Source of the DNA: Candidula unifasciata
Lineage: Eukaryota > Mollusca > Gastropoda > Stylommatophora > Geomitridae
Length of the DNA stretch: 64,000 nucleotides
Direction: 5' to 3'
NCBI GenBank assembly: GCA_905116865.2
Contig: CAJHNH020008548.1
Span: 63,501-127,500 of the forward strand
This document shows, piece after piece, positions 9,675 to 23,327 of the stretch. Every line of letters begins with the position of its first letter. The stretch's first letter is position 1. The position numbers and the translations under genes are program-made. Below the pieces are notes generated by a model. That model worked only from the letters and a program-made list of their open reading frames with translations, was not told the origin of the DNA and searched no databases.

Positions 9675-10810
9675 CACTTACTAAATTTAGTGCCTCCCTT
9701 TAGGTTTATTACACTTACTATACTTAGTGCCTCTCCCTAGGTTTATTACACTTACTATACTTAGTGTCTCCGCCTAGGTGTATTACACTTACTATACTTA
9801 GTGTCTCCCCCTAGGTTTATTACACTTACTATACTTAGTGCCTCCCCCTAGGTTTATTACACTTACTATACTTAGTGTCTCCCCCTAGGTTTATTACACT
9901 TACTATACTTAGTGCCTCCCCCTAAGTTTATTACACTTACTATACTTAGTGTCTCCGCCTAGGTTTATTACACTTACTATACTTAGTACCTCCCCCTAGG
10001 TTTATTACACTTACTATACTTAGTGCGTCCCCATAGGTTTATTACACTTACTATACTTAGTACCTCCCTCTAGGTTTATTACACATACTATACTTAGTAC
10101 CTCCCTCTAGGTTTATTATACATACTATACATAGTACCTCCCTCGAGGTTTATTACACTTACTATACTTAGTGCCTCCCCCTAGGTTTATTACACTTACT
10201 ATACTTAGTGCCTCCCTCTAGGTTTATTACACTTACTATACTTAGTGCCTCCCCTAGGTTTATTACACTTACTATACTTAGTGCCTCCCTCTAGGTTTAT
10301 TACACTTACTATACTTAGTGCCTCCCCTAGGTTTATTACACTTACTGAATTCCCCTAGGTTTATTACACTTACTATACTTAGTGCCTCCCTCTAGGTTTA
10401 TTACACTTACTATACTTAGTGCCTCCCCCTAGGTTTATTACACTTACTATACTTAGTGCCTCCCCCTAGGTTTATTAGACTTACTATACTTAGTACCTCC
10501 CTCTAGGTGTATTACACTTACTATACTTAGTACCTCCCTCTAGGTTTATTACACTTACTATACTTAGTGCCTCCGCCTAGGTTTATTACACTTACTATAC
10601 TTAGTACCTCCCTGTAGGTTTATTACACTAACTATACTTAGTGCCTCCTCCTAGGTTTATTACACTTACTATACTTAGTACCTCCCCAGAGGTGTATTAC
10701 ACATACTATACTTAGTGCCTCCCCCAAAGTTTCTAGGTTTATTACACTTACTATACTTAGAGCCCCCCTCCCAAGGTTTATTACACTTTCTATGCTTAGT
10801 GCCCCCCCCA
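9675..10810. repeat. Minisatellite, 37-bp unit, about 30 copies
   Basis: Unit made of TTTATTACACTTACTATACT, TAGTGCCTCC and CCCTAGG. Variants differ mainly at GTGCC/GTACC and CCCCC/CCCTC. One unit near 10340 is truncated to CTGAATTCCCC. Confidence 0.95.
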
Positions 10811-11874
10811 AGACTTCCCCCTACCCACTCCCTCACAAGGTTTAATAGCCACATTTCACTATTTTTGGCAACGATTGGCAGGTTACTTGCTAGGACTCTG
10901 CGGGCCAGATTTGGACCGCAGGGCGCCAGTTTAATAGAAAACAATACCACACAAATACACAGGATCACCTAGCATTGTATTTTAGAGCAGCAGGGTCGAT
11001 GTCTTGCAGTAAGTAGACTGACGAGGCACGGAGGACCGGATGGTAAAAAGCCTCGGGGAATTCCAGGGGCAGTAACTAGAGGGTTTTAGATTAAACTGTG
11101 TTGGCAGTTCAGTCCTCTAGGTGTTGAAGTGTCTAAAGTGAAAATAAACTCATCTTTCTCAACAGGCTTTCTAGGTCAGTTACAACCACCATGTGTGTGT
11201 TTGTGCGTGCGTGCGCGTGTGTGTGTGTATGTATGTGTGTGTGTGTCGTGTTCTCTAGCCAGCGAAAAACTGCACTGACCGCCGCTACCTCCATTTTTAT
11301 AGAGCTTTTGCAGGCAGCACTTAGTATGAAGTCGTAACCATATTAACCTTCCTCTTCTTATTTTCCACCATTTACCTCAGCGATTTGTTTGGGGGAGATG
11401 TAAGGATGATGGAATATTAACTGGATGACTCAAATTACACAAGCCGTGAATGCAGGTCACAAATACCAGGCCTCTCTTTCCTCTCCCACCCATAACCGTT
11501 GCCCCAGAAAACCCGCTCACGCCGACCCTGTAGACTTGGCAGTTAGAGCGATCGATCCACATCTCTCCCGTGCTGACACTGTTTGCCCTGGCCGACTCCT
11601 GACGAGAGGCTGCAAGCCTGTCCCACGTGTATCAGCGGCACGCCTGGATGGTTTCATTTCCTTGCAAACATCCCCAGTAGCAAATGGACACGGATCGATG
11701 CTCAAGCCGGCTATTGATCCGATCAGAGACACAAACTACCATTCTGCTGCAGTTGTGGCGGTTTCTGATGGATCACGGTCTCCTGTGTTGAAGCTGCGAC
11801 GGAGAGGTTGCTGACCAGTTCTCTTCCTCGATGTTCAGTTAGTGACAAGCATCTATTCTGAGCTCTCAGGTCGA
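10811..11874. other. No recognisable gene; (GT)n at 11191-11250
   Basis: A GT tract with GC and AT interruptions sits at 11191-11250. 11260-11870 is more GC-rich, with 60-130 codon frames on both strands, none recognised and none bounded by clear splice sites. Confidence 0.4.
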
Positions 11875-12032
11875 ATCAACTTTGAGTGGCTACCAGGTAT
11901 GTTCATGGAAAGTAAAGGCAGTCTGTATGTTTTGACCACACCACCGACCTAGTGCCGATTGGTCTTTAAAAATACATGTCTAGCCCCATATGCCCACTAC
12001 GCCTGAACGTGTGGGAAAGGGTCCTGCACTTT
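11875..12032 (+). mobile_element. SINE B, 5'-truncated
   Basis: Body and 3' half only: GGAAAGTAAAGGCAGTCTG, TAGTGCCGATTGGTCTTTAA, CTAGCCCCATATGCCC and GTGTGGGAAAGGGTCCTG. Directly followed by a (GT)n tract. Confidence 0.75.
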
Positions 12033-12034
12033 GT

Positions 12035-12077
<43 letters not shown>

Positions 12078-12113
12078 TGTGTGTGTGTGAGTGTGTGTGT
12101 GTGTGTGTGTGTG
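12033..12113. repeat. (GT)n microsatellite
   Basis: About 80 bp of GT with a few GA interruptions, abutting the SINE B 3' end. Confidence 0.95.
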
Positions 12114-12199
12114 AGAAATTTTTATTTTTTCTGACGTCTGCCTATCAGTGTGTCTGCTTTCCAGCATTTCTACCTGTCTTTCTGCCTGTGCGTTCCTCC

Positions 12200-13395
<1,196 letters not shown>

Positions 13396-13404
13396 CTGTC
13401 AGTC

Positions 13405-14395
<991 letters not shown>

Positions 14396-14619
14396 CGACT
14401 GATTAACTGATTGTACATCAAACCATTTAGTCCATAAGTGCTCGGATCCCCCTCTCAGTAAACCCCGCAGCGTGAAACGTCTGATGACACCAGTTCTGTG
14501 TTGGTTTCTTGTTTTTCTTTGGCTTTCCTCCTTTCTTGTCTGGCCATACCCCTGTTAACTTGCTTCTTGCAGTCTGGTAATGTTTGCAGATTCAGAGTAA
14601 TCAGTTTGTTTCTCGAAAA
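14396..14619. other. No recognisable gene
   Basis: Spacer between the (TTAG)n array and the RNase H fragment. It probably includes the LINE 3' UTR on the - strand, but no boundary is visible. Confidence 0.4.
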
Positions 14620-14757
14620 CTTTTTACTTCTTTTTGTAGAGCATTAGAATATCTGCCTGGTCAATGGATCGTCCACCCTTTACAGTAGCTTTACCTGCAA
14701 GCCTGTCAGCCTGCTTATTTTCTTGCACGCCTGCCTGGCCTGGCACACATCTCACCT
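14620..14757 (-). pseudogene. LINE RNase H C-terminal fragment
   Basis: The - strand reads CVPGQAGVQENKQADRLAGK, the fourth-carboxylate motif of LINE RNase H (usual form PGHAGVxGNExADRLA). The catalytic His is changed to Gln and NE to NK. It continues ATVKGGRSIDQADIL to a stop. The upstream part is displaced by SINE A at 14758-15038; sequence beyond 15038 may continue the domain, but this is uncertain. Confidence 0.75.
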
Positions 14758-15038
14758 CCCTGTGTGGGTTCCGGGGTCCCATTGTTGGGGAAAACAAAAA
14801 TAGACCCACTGCTTGCCCAACAAGCATGTCGTAGGAGCCGACTAATTGGGAGCTTCCTTCAAAGTCATAGTACATCTTCCTGAGAGACAGGGAACCAACC
14901 TGCAAATAAGTCAGACCTCTGGAACGGATGTACCCGCAACAGTCAGGTTCTGGAACAGGACTGGAGTGCAGAAGTGGACGAACGACCAGAAATTATGCCA
15001 AAGTGTGCAGCTGGTGAACGCCAAGAAGAAGAAGAAGA
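14758..15038 (+). mobile_element. SINE A copy 2, inserted in RNase H relic
   Basis: Begins TGTGTGGGTTCCGGGGTCCC and ends GTGAACGCCAAGAAGAAG. About 280 bp, full length. The left flank is RNase H coding sequence on the opposite strand. No clear target-site duplication. Confidence 0.8.
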
Positions 15039-15073
15039 TATGTGTCAGCCTTGACCACTTTAGAGAATCCAAA

Positions 15074-15096
15074 TTCACCCCCCCACCCCACCCACC

Positions 15097-15141
<45 letters not shown>
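15074..15141. repeat. Poly-C/(CACC)n to (AC)n tract
   Basis: CCCACCC repeats grade into about 40 bp of (AC)n. Confidence 0.95.
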
Positions 15142-15145
<4 letters not shown>

Positions 15146-15309
15146 TAAAGAATAAAGAAATGACTGAATCGGCAATCTGCACCAGACAGAAAGAACAGAT
15201 AGCCATCAGAATGAACTCAGATAATATCGTTGAACAGAAAGGCGGACATCGAACCGACAAGTTTAGAGGAAAACAAGTCAGTAGCAATGTTTGGGATTGT
15301 TACTTGAAC

Positions 15310-15790
15310 CATCCATGTCATTGAAGGTTAGGAAAAGATTTATCGCAAGCTATATAGAGCCAGTTTTAACATACGGCTGAGAAACCTGGGTAATTAATAA
15401 ACAACCCGAACAATATCTTGACGTAGCGTAAATGTGGTTCAACAGAAAAATCTTTATAATTCCTTAGAATTAAGAATCGCAACCCGGATGTTTTAGAAAG
15501 AAGCGAATACTCAAAGACAGATAATCAAAAATACCCCCCAAAAAAAGACAGTCATCGTTTTTTGGTCATATTATGCGACGAGGGAAAATAGGACATATTG
15601 CGACCACTGGAAAGATCTGTGGAAAGACAGACAGAGAAAGACAGCATGAGAAGATTCTTAAGATTTTTGTGTCATGGTATGGAGGGGTGTTTCAACAAAC
15701 GAACTGATGATACACGCAGTTTGCGGATCACAGATTGTGGAGAGGCATGATCGCCCACGCCAGTCGGCAAGGTATTAATGATGATGGCTA
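15310..15790 (+). pseudogene. LINE RT C-terminus, degraded
   Basis: The + strand reads KVRKRFIASYIEPVLTYG, then ETWVINKQ, and MWFNRKIFIIP: the YGCETWT ... MWFLRRxLRIPW thumb pattern. In a shifted frame come FFGHIMRRGK and TTGKICGKTDRERQHEK, then a WYGGVS...ELMIHAV segment. Stops and frameshifts are frequent. It ends at about 15790 with ATGATGATGG as a short tail. A second member of this family lies at 58838-59220 (TTGAICGKRDRGRQHEE). Confidence 0.75.
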
Positions 15791-16029
15791 CTTAAAACAT
15801 GATTGGAATGGGAGACAAAGAGATGCATCTGATGCTTATTTTGTTTAGCTCCTCACTTCTTCGTTTGTGTTCTTGCATGGCAATTATCATTTCATTAAAT
15901 AACTGGGAAAGTGTTAACTACTTATTGTTCTTGTAATCCACGCGGTGTGGCGTTGGTATTCCTCTCTTCTACGGGGTACACGTTTGTGATCAAGATGTTA
16001 TTGTAGCCAGTCTACATAGTGCTAATCTT
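15791..16029. other. No recognisable gene
   Basis: Spacer between the LINE relic and the 31-bp array. A GTGTGGCGTTGGTATTC stretch at about 15945 recalls the LINE F 3' end, too weakly to call. Confidence 0.4.
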
Positions 16030-18117
16030 CTTCACTGCCACTCTGTCTAGTCCTGACGTTCTTCCATGCCACCCTGTCTAGTCCTGACGCTCTTCCATGC
16101 CACCCTGTCTAGTCCTGACTTTCTTCCATGCCACTCTGTCTAGTCCTGACGTTCTTCATCGCCACCCTGTCTTGTCCTGACTTTCTTCCATGCCACCCTG
16201 TCTAGTCCTGACGTTCTTCATGCCACCCTGTCCCTGTCTAGCACTGACGTTCTTCACTGCCACCCTGTCTAGTCCTGACGTTCTTCGCTATCACCCTGTC
16301 TAGCACTGACGTTCTTCCATGCCACCATGTCTAGTCCTGACGTTCTTTCATGCCACCCTGTCTTGTACTGACGTTCTTTCATGCCACCCTGTCTTGTCCT
16401 GACGTTCTTTCATGCCACCCTGTCTTGTCCTGACGTTCTTTCATGCCACCCTGTCTAGTCCAGACGTTCTTTCATGCCACCCTGTCTAGCACTGACGTTC
16501 TTCACTGCCACCTTGTCTAATCATGACGTTCTTCACTGCTACCTTGTCTAATACTGACGTACTTCACTGCCACCTTGTCTAGTCCTGACGTTCTTCACTG
16601 CCACCTTGTCTAATCATGACGTTCTTCACTGCCACCTTGTCTAATCCTGACGTTCTTCACTGCCACCTTGTCTAGTCCTGATGTTCTTCCATGCCACCCT
16701 ATGTAGTCCAGACGTTCTTCCATGCCACCCTGTCTTGTCCTGACGTTCTTCCATGCCACCCTGTCTTGTCCTGACGTTCTTCCATGCCACCCTGTCTTGT
16801 CCTGACGTTCTTCCATGCCACCCTGTCTTGTCCTGACGTTCTTCCATGCCACCCTGTCTTGTCCTGACGTTCTTCCATGCCACCCTGTCTTGTCCTGACG
16901 TTCCTCCATGCCACCCTGTCTTGTCCTGACGTTCTTCCATGCCTCCCTGTCTTGTCCTGACGTTCTTCCATGCCACCCTGTCTTGTCCTGACCTTCTTTT
17001 ATGCCACCCTGTCTAGTCCTGACGTTCTTCCATGCCACCCTGTCTAGTCCTGACTTTCTTCCATGCCACCCTGTCTTGTCCTGACGTTCTTCCATGCCAC
17101 CCTGTCTTGTACTGACGTTCTTTCTTGCCATCCTGTCTTGTCCTGACGTTCTTCCATGCCACCTTGTCTAGTCCTGACGTTCTTCACCGCCACCCTGTCT
17201 AGTCCTGACGATCTTCCATGCAACCTTGTCTAGTCCTGACGATCTTCCATGCCACTCTGTCTAGTCTTGTCGTCCTTCCATGCCACCTTGTCTAGTCCTC
17301 CCGTTCTTTCATGCCACTCTGTCTTGTCTTGACGTTCTTCCATGCCACTTGTCTAGTCCTGGCGTTCTTTCATGCTACCCTGTCTTTTCCTGACGTTCTT
17401 CCATGCCACCTTGTCTAGTCCTGATGTTCTTCCCTGCCACCCTCTCTAATCCTGGCGTTCTTTCATGCCACTCTCTCTAGTCCTGACGTTCTTCATCGCC
17501 ACCCTGTCTAGTCCTGACGTTCTTCCACGCCACTCTGTCTAGTCTTAACGTTCTTCAATGCCACTGTGTTTAGTCCTCACGTTCTTTCATGCCACCCTTT
17601 CTAGTCCTGATGTTCTTCACTGCCACCCTGTCTAGTCCCGACGTTCTTCCATGCCACCTTGTCTAGTCCTCCCGTTCTTTCATGCCACTCTGTCTTGTCT
17701 TGACGTTCTTCCATGCCACCTTGTCTAGTCCTGACGTTCTTTCATGCCACCTGTCTAGTCCCGACTTTCGTCCATTCATCCTGTCTAGTTCTGACGTTCT
17801 TCCGCGCTACCCTGTCTAGTCCTGACGTTCTTCACTGCCACCCTGCCTAGTCCTGACGTTCTTCCATGCCAGTCTGTCTAGTCCTGACTTCTTTACTGCA
17901 ACCCTGTCTAGTCCTGACGTTCTTCACTGCCACCCTGTCTAGTCCTGACGTTCTTCACTGCCACCCTGTCTAGTCCTGACGTTCTTCACTGCAACCCTGT
18001 CTAGTCCTGACGTTCTTCACTGCCACCCTGTCTAGTCCTGACGTTCTTCACTGCAACCCTGTCTAGCACTGACGATCTTTCATGCCACCCTGTCTAGTCC
18101 TGACGTTCTTTAATGTC
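16030..18117. repeat. Minisatellite I, 31-bp unit, about 67 copies
   Basis: Unit GACGTTCTTCCATGCCACC plus CTGTCTAGTCCT. The central block 16700-17110 is homogeneous and rich in the CTTGTCCT variant; the outer parts carry more TAGTCCT and CACTGCC variants. That is the expected pattern if the middle amplified most recently. Confidence 0.95.
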
Positions 18118-18382
18118 AGTATACCTTGTACAGATGTTTTTCCATGCCTGTATACCTTGTACAGATGTTCTTTTGTGACAGTATACCTAGGACAGATGTT
18201 CTTCCATGACAGTATACCTTGTACAGATGTTTTTCTATGCAAGTATACCTTGTAAAGATGTTCTTCTATGCCTGTATACCTAGTACATATGTTCTTCTAA
18301 GCCTGTATACCTTGTACAGCTGTTCTTCCATACAAGTTTACCCTGTAAGATGTTCTTCTATGCCAGTATACCTTGTACATAT
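18118..18382. repeat. Minisatellite II, 31-bp unit, left part
   Basis: Unit GATGTTCTTCTATGCCTGTA plus TACCTTGTACA. Same period as minisatellite I and the same first 16 bases (GAYGTTCTTCCATGCC); the second half differs. The array is split by the LINE at 18383-19323. Confidence 0.95.
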
Positions 18383-19323
18383 CTTCTTCTTCTTCTTCTT
18401 CTTTCGTTCGCATGAAATAAATTGTCTATATCTGCAAAGCCGTCTCTTGTATGAATTTCACTGTCTTTTGTAATTCACTAAGCGGCCCGTAAAGTTTGAC
18501 TTCCACAAGTGTCTCTTTTGGCCAAATGTTTTGCCTGAAAGCGTTGAATATGGGACAGTCTTGAAGGATGTGATCTGTTGTTTCAGGTGCCAGTCCACAA
18601 GTACACATGGCCGATTGGCCAATCTTAAATTTGTTGTACATGTGGGAGCGAAGTCTATTGTGCCCCTGTTCTAAGGCGAAGGATAATAACTTGCTCTGGT
18701 CTGTCTGTCCATAATATGGTAATCATCTTGTGCCAGTTTCGGTGGCATTCTGATTGATTTGATCATTCTCTTCTTCTGTTGATGAGAGACTGGTATGTCA
18801 GGTTGTTCTTCAGTTGCACCTTCCTTAGCTAGTTTATCAGCTTTTTCGTTTCCGGGAACTCCACAGTGGGAAGGTATCCACTGCATTACTAATTTACAGC
18901 GGTTGCCTAGTTCGGATAATAGTGTCCGTATGCTTGGTAATTTTCCAGACTGGAGTGACTGAAGTACTGCTTTTGCATCTGTCAGGAATACCACTGGTTG
19001 TGAAAAATACCCTGTATTTAGTAGTTTCTCTACCGCTATCTTGATGGCTTGAACTTCTGCATCATAGTTGTGACAGTGCTTTCCCGTTGGTAATTTGGCT
19101 GTATCCCTGGTATTATTAGGATACTCAATGTACACTCCCGCACCTCCGTTTCTGACTGCGCTTTTTCTGCTGACCCATCTGTGTAAACACGAAACCAAAA
19201 GGTTCTGCGGGTATTCATCATCAAGTAAACTGAGGGTGGCTGTTTTGCGCTGCACACTGTTTTGTTCTTCCTTGTCAAATACCCCTTTCACTTCTGTCTT
19301 GATGTGTATTGGAAACTTATACT
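18383..19323 (-). mobile_element. 5'-truncated LINE with RNase H, TSD-flanked
   Basis: 941 bp inserted in minisatellite II. Flanks carry the identical 12-mer CCTTGTACATAT (18371-18382, 19324-19335), and the - strand 3' end carries (GAA)n at 18383-18404, as expected for target-primed reverse transcription. The - strand encodes an RNase H domain with all four carboxylate motifs: VYTDGSAEK (about 19170, in a different frame from the rest), YDAEVQAIK, VFLTDAKAVL and WIPSHCGVPGNEKADKLA. A second frameshift near 18690 precedes the C-terminal Cys/His segment MCTCGLAPETTDHILQDC (18426-18641). At least two frameshifts, so non-functional. Caution: similar 12-mers occur naturally in the array. Confidence 0.85.
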
Positions 19324-19645
19324 CCTTGTACATATGTTTTTTCATGCCAGTATACCTGGTACAGATGTTTTTCTATGCCATTACACCTTGTACAGATGCT
19401 GTTCTATGCATGTATATCTTATACATATGTTCTTCTGTGCCTGTATACCTTATACATGTGTTCTTACATGCCTGTATACCTTGTACAGATGTTCTTCTAT
19501 GCAAGTATACCTTGTACAGATGTTCTTACATGCCTGTATACCTTATACATGTGTTCTTACATGCCTGTATACCTTATACATATGTTCTTACATGCCTGTA
19601 TACCTTATACATATGTTCTTCTATGCCGGTATACCTAAAACACAC
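19324..19645. repeat. Minisatellite II, 31-bp unit, right part
   Basis: Continues the array of 18118-18382 across the LINE insertion, about 10 units with TTATACAT variants. Confidence 0.95.
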
Positions 19646-19974
19646 TAGTCACAAACGTTGACAACAACGGTGCTGAACTCCCACGCTATAGTTGTGAAAG
19701 ACTTCTTAACGCACTCGGGTTTTGCTAGTCACACTCGCCATCGCCATAGATTGTGAGTCTCATGCCTCCTGATAGCACAATATAACACTTTCGTTTGTAA
19801 AGTGCCAGCAAACAAGAATTACAACTACGGTTACAAATAAAGATATACATGAAACTACACATAGAATAGAAAAACACTTACACAAAAAATGCACATAAAA
19901 TAACAATTAAAGATACACATAGAACTACACAAAAAATAACATTGATACGCAAAAACTACAAATACTATAACAAA
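19646..19974. other. Unassigned, grading into 36-bp array
   Basis: Includes TTGACAACAACGG and CACTCGCCATCGCCATAG. From 19830 diverged TACACATAGAAT units begin. Confidence 0.4.
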
Positions 19975-22165
19975 AAAGATACACATTAAACTGCACATGC
20001 AATAACAAATGTACATACACAATAAACTACACATACAATAACAAATTTACATACACAATGAACTACATATACAATATCAAATGTACATACACAATGAACT
20101 ACACATACAATAACAAATGTACATACACACAGAACTACACAAACAATAACAAATACACATACACACATTTCACATACAATAGCAAATATACATACATACA
20201 GAACTACACATACAATAACAAGTGTACATACAGAATGAGCTACCCTTTCAAAACACATATACATACATAGAGAACTACACATACAATAATAAATGTACAT
20301 ACACACAGAACTACACAAACAATAACAAATACACATACACACGTAACTACACAAACAACAAATATATATATACACACACACACACATACACACACAAAAC
20401 TACACATACAATAACAAACATACATACACACAAAACTACACATACAATAGCAAATATACATACACACAGAACTACACATACAATAACAAATATTCATACA
20501 CACAGAACTACACATACAATAACAAATATACATACACACAGAACTACACAAACAACAAATATATATATACACACACACACACATACACACACAAAACTAC
20601 ACATACAATAACAAATATACATACACACAGAACTACACATACAATAGCAAATATACATACACACAGAACTACACATACAATAACAAATATACATACACAC
20701 AGAACTAAACATACAATAACAAATATACATACACACAGAACTACACATACAATAGCAAATATACATACACACAGAACTACACATACAATAACAAATATAC
20801 ATACACATAGAACTACACATACAATAACAAATATACATACACATAGAACTACACATACAATAGCAAATATACATACACATAGAACTACACATACAATAAC
20901 AAATATACATACACATAGAACTACACATACAATAACAAATATACATACACACAGAACTACACATACAATAACAAATATACATACACACAGAACTAAACAT
21001 ACAATAACAAATATACATACACACAGAACTAAACATACAATAACAAATATACATACACACAGAACTAAACATACAATAACAAATATACATACACACAGAA
21101 CTACACATACAATAACAAATATACATACACACAGAACTACACATACAATAACAAATATACATACACACAGAACTACACATACAATAACAAATATTCATAC
21201 ACACAGAACTACACATACAATAGCAAATATACATACACACAGAACTACACATACAATAACAAATATACATACACACAGAACTAAACATACAATAACAAAT
21301 ATACATACACACAGAACTAAACATACAATAACAAATATACATACACACAAAACTACACATACAATAACAAATATACATACACACAAAACTACACATACAA
21401 TAACAAATATACATACACACAGAAGTACAGATACAATAACAAATATACATACACACAGAACTACACATACAATAACAAATATACATACACATAGAACTAC
21501 ACATACAATAACAAATATACATACACACAGAACTACACATACAACAACAAATATACATACACATAGAACTACACATACAGTAACAAATATACATACACAC
21601 AGAACTACACATACAATAACAAATATACATACACACAGAACTACACATACAATAACAAATGTACATACACACAGAACTACACATACAATAACAAATATAC
21701 ATACACATAGAACTACACATACAATAACAAATATACATACACACAGAACTACACATACAATAACAAATATACATACACATAGAACTACACATACAATAAC
21801 AAATATACATACACACAGAACTACACATACAATAACAAATATACATACACATAGAACTACACATACAGTAACAAATATACATACACACAGAACTACACAT
21901 ACAATAACAAATATACATACACACAGAACTACACATACAATAACAAATGTACTTACACACAGAACTACACATACAATAACAAATATACATACACACAGAA
22001 CTACACATACAATAACAAATATACATACACACAGAACTACACATACAGTAACAAATATACATACACACAGAACTACACATACATTAACAAATATACATAC
22101 ACACAGAACTACACATACAATAACAAACATACATACACACAGAACTACACATACAATTAAAAATC
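19975..22165. repeat. Minisatellite, 36-bp unit, about 60 copies
   Basis: Unit AACAAATATACATACACACA plus GAACTACACATACAAT. A longer variant with ATATATATACACACACAC occurs at about 20356 and 20550 (offset about 195 bp), so a higher-order duplication is present in the left part. The - strand is open for 528 codons only because 36 is a multiple of three and the unit has no stop in that frame. It predicts Cys/Tyr/Met-rich 12-residue repeats, and variants change amino acids freely. Confidence 0.95.
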
Positions 22166-22381
22166 AAAGTGCAGCCGAGACTGCGGACACAGTTCGTGAG
22201 GTGATGAATGCGACCAGGTCGAGCACAAGTTAGAGAACTTCAACATAATTTGAATTAGAGGCGGCCGGACACGGCTCTGGGTCTCCGGCTGTTGTTGTAT
22301 CGATTCACTTCTGGCAGAATGCTGACTGCGCGTGCTTCGGTCTTGGCCCAGGTTATCTTGAGTGACTCTCGTGTGTAAATA

Positions 22382-22418
<37 letters not shown>

Positions 22419-22744
22419 AACTACTCCTTTAAATGCTCCTTCAGTGGTGTGTGTGGTGTGAGTTGTGTTGTGGTGTGAGTGAGTGGTTTATGTGAGTGGT
22501 TTGTGTGTGTGATTGGTGTGCATGTGTGAGTGGTGTGTGTGTGTGACATTGTTCCAGAGACACAATGGTTGTAAGCATGACGTAGTGTTCATCTTGTTTT
22601 TATCTTTTCCTGCTTGATTCACATTCAGACCTTCTTCTCCTCCGCCCCTCTTCGTCTTCACCCTCTTCCTCTGTGTCCTCATTCTTTTCCTCTCTTCCTC
22701 TACGTCATTGTCCTCCGCCTCTTCTCCTCCTTCGCTTCATACTC
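22166..22744. repeat. (GT)n and GTGTGAGTG-rich stretch; otherwise unassigned
   Basis: 22166-22385 shows nothing recognisable. 22386-22416 is (GT)n, and 22440-22545 is rich in GTGTGAGTGGT. 22620-22744 is pyrimidine-rich. Confidence 0.7.
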
Positions 22745-22835
22745 TTCTTCTTTTTTTCTTCTTCTTCTTCTTCTTCTTCTTCTTCTTCTTCTTCTTCTTC
22801 TTCTTCTTCATCTTCTTCTTCATCTTTATCATCAT
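22745..22835. repeat. (TTC)n microsatellite
   Basis: Nearly pure TTC with a few TCATCT interruptions at its right end. Confidence 0.95.
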
Positions 22836-23022
22836 CTTCATCTGTTGCTGTCAGGTGTTCTTTCCATTCTTCCACCTCGCGATCGCTGTTAATCTTATCT
22901 CCCTTAACCTGTCTAATGATCGTGTATCTCATTATATTTTATCTCCCTCTTTCTCCCTGCTCCCCCCCCCCTCTTTTCCCTCCTTCTATCGCTCACTACC
23001 TTGCTCTTTCTGTCTCTCTATC
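22836..23022. other. No recognisable gene
   Basis: Pyrimidine-rich spacer up to the target-site duplication of SINE A copy 3. Confidence 0.4.
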
Positions 23023-23033
23023 AGTACAAGATC

Positions 23034-23316
23034 CCCCCGTGTGGGTTCCGGGGCCCCATTGTGGGGAAAACAAGAATAGACCCACTGCCTCCCCAAAAGC
23101 ATGTCGTAAGAGTCGACTATTTGGGGAGCTTCCTTTGAAGTCGGAGTGCATCTGCCGGAGAGGCAAGGAACCAACAGTCTGTATTCAAGAGAATGAGATC
23201 TGTAAAACTGATGCACAAGCAACACTCAGGTTCTGAAGCAGGACTGCAGTTCAATAGTAGACGGGCAACCAGAACTTTCCGCCAGAGTGTACAGCTGGTG
23301 AACGCGAAGAAGAAGA
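23034..23316 (+). mobile_element. SINE A copy 3, reference copy with TSD
   Basis: 283 bp from CCCCCGTGTGGGTTCCGGGG to GGTGAACGCGAAGAAGAAG, bounded by the identical 11-mer AGTACAAGATC at 23023-23033 and 23317-23327. This fixes both ends of the family. Read on the + strand, the first 40 bp give PVWVPGPHCGENKNRP, which resembles the end of a LINE RNase H domain (WVPGHCGxxxNExAD). The rest gives a Cys-containing tail with few stops. No tRNA-like A/B boxes are visible. Inference: a short non-autonomous element derived from a LINE 3' end. Confidence 0.9.
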
Positions 23317-23327
23317 AGTACAAGATC

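Noticed and set aside
11260..11870. GC-richer segment as a coding exon
   Set aside because: Competing frames on both strands, no recognised domain, no convincing splice sites.
18671..19345. Host ribonuclease H gene
   Set aside because: LINE-type RNase H with frameshifts, (GAA)n tail and TSD.
20494..22080. 528-codon open frame (- strand) in the 36-bp array
   Set aside because: Period is a multiple of three; the product is a Cys/Tyr/Met repeat with free amino-acid variation and no family resemblance.
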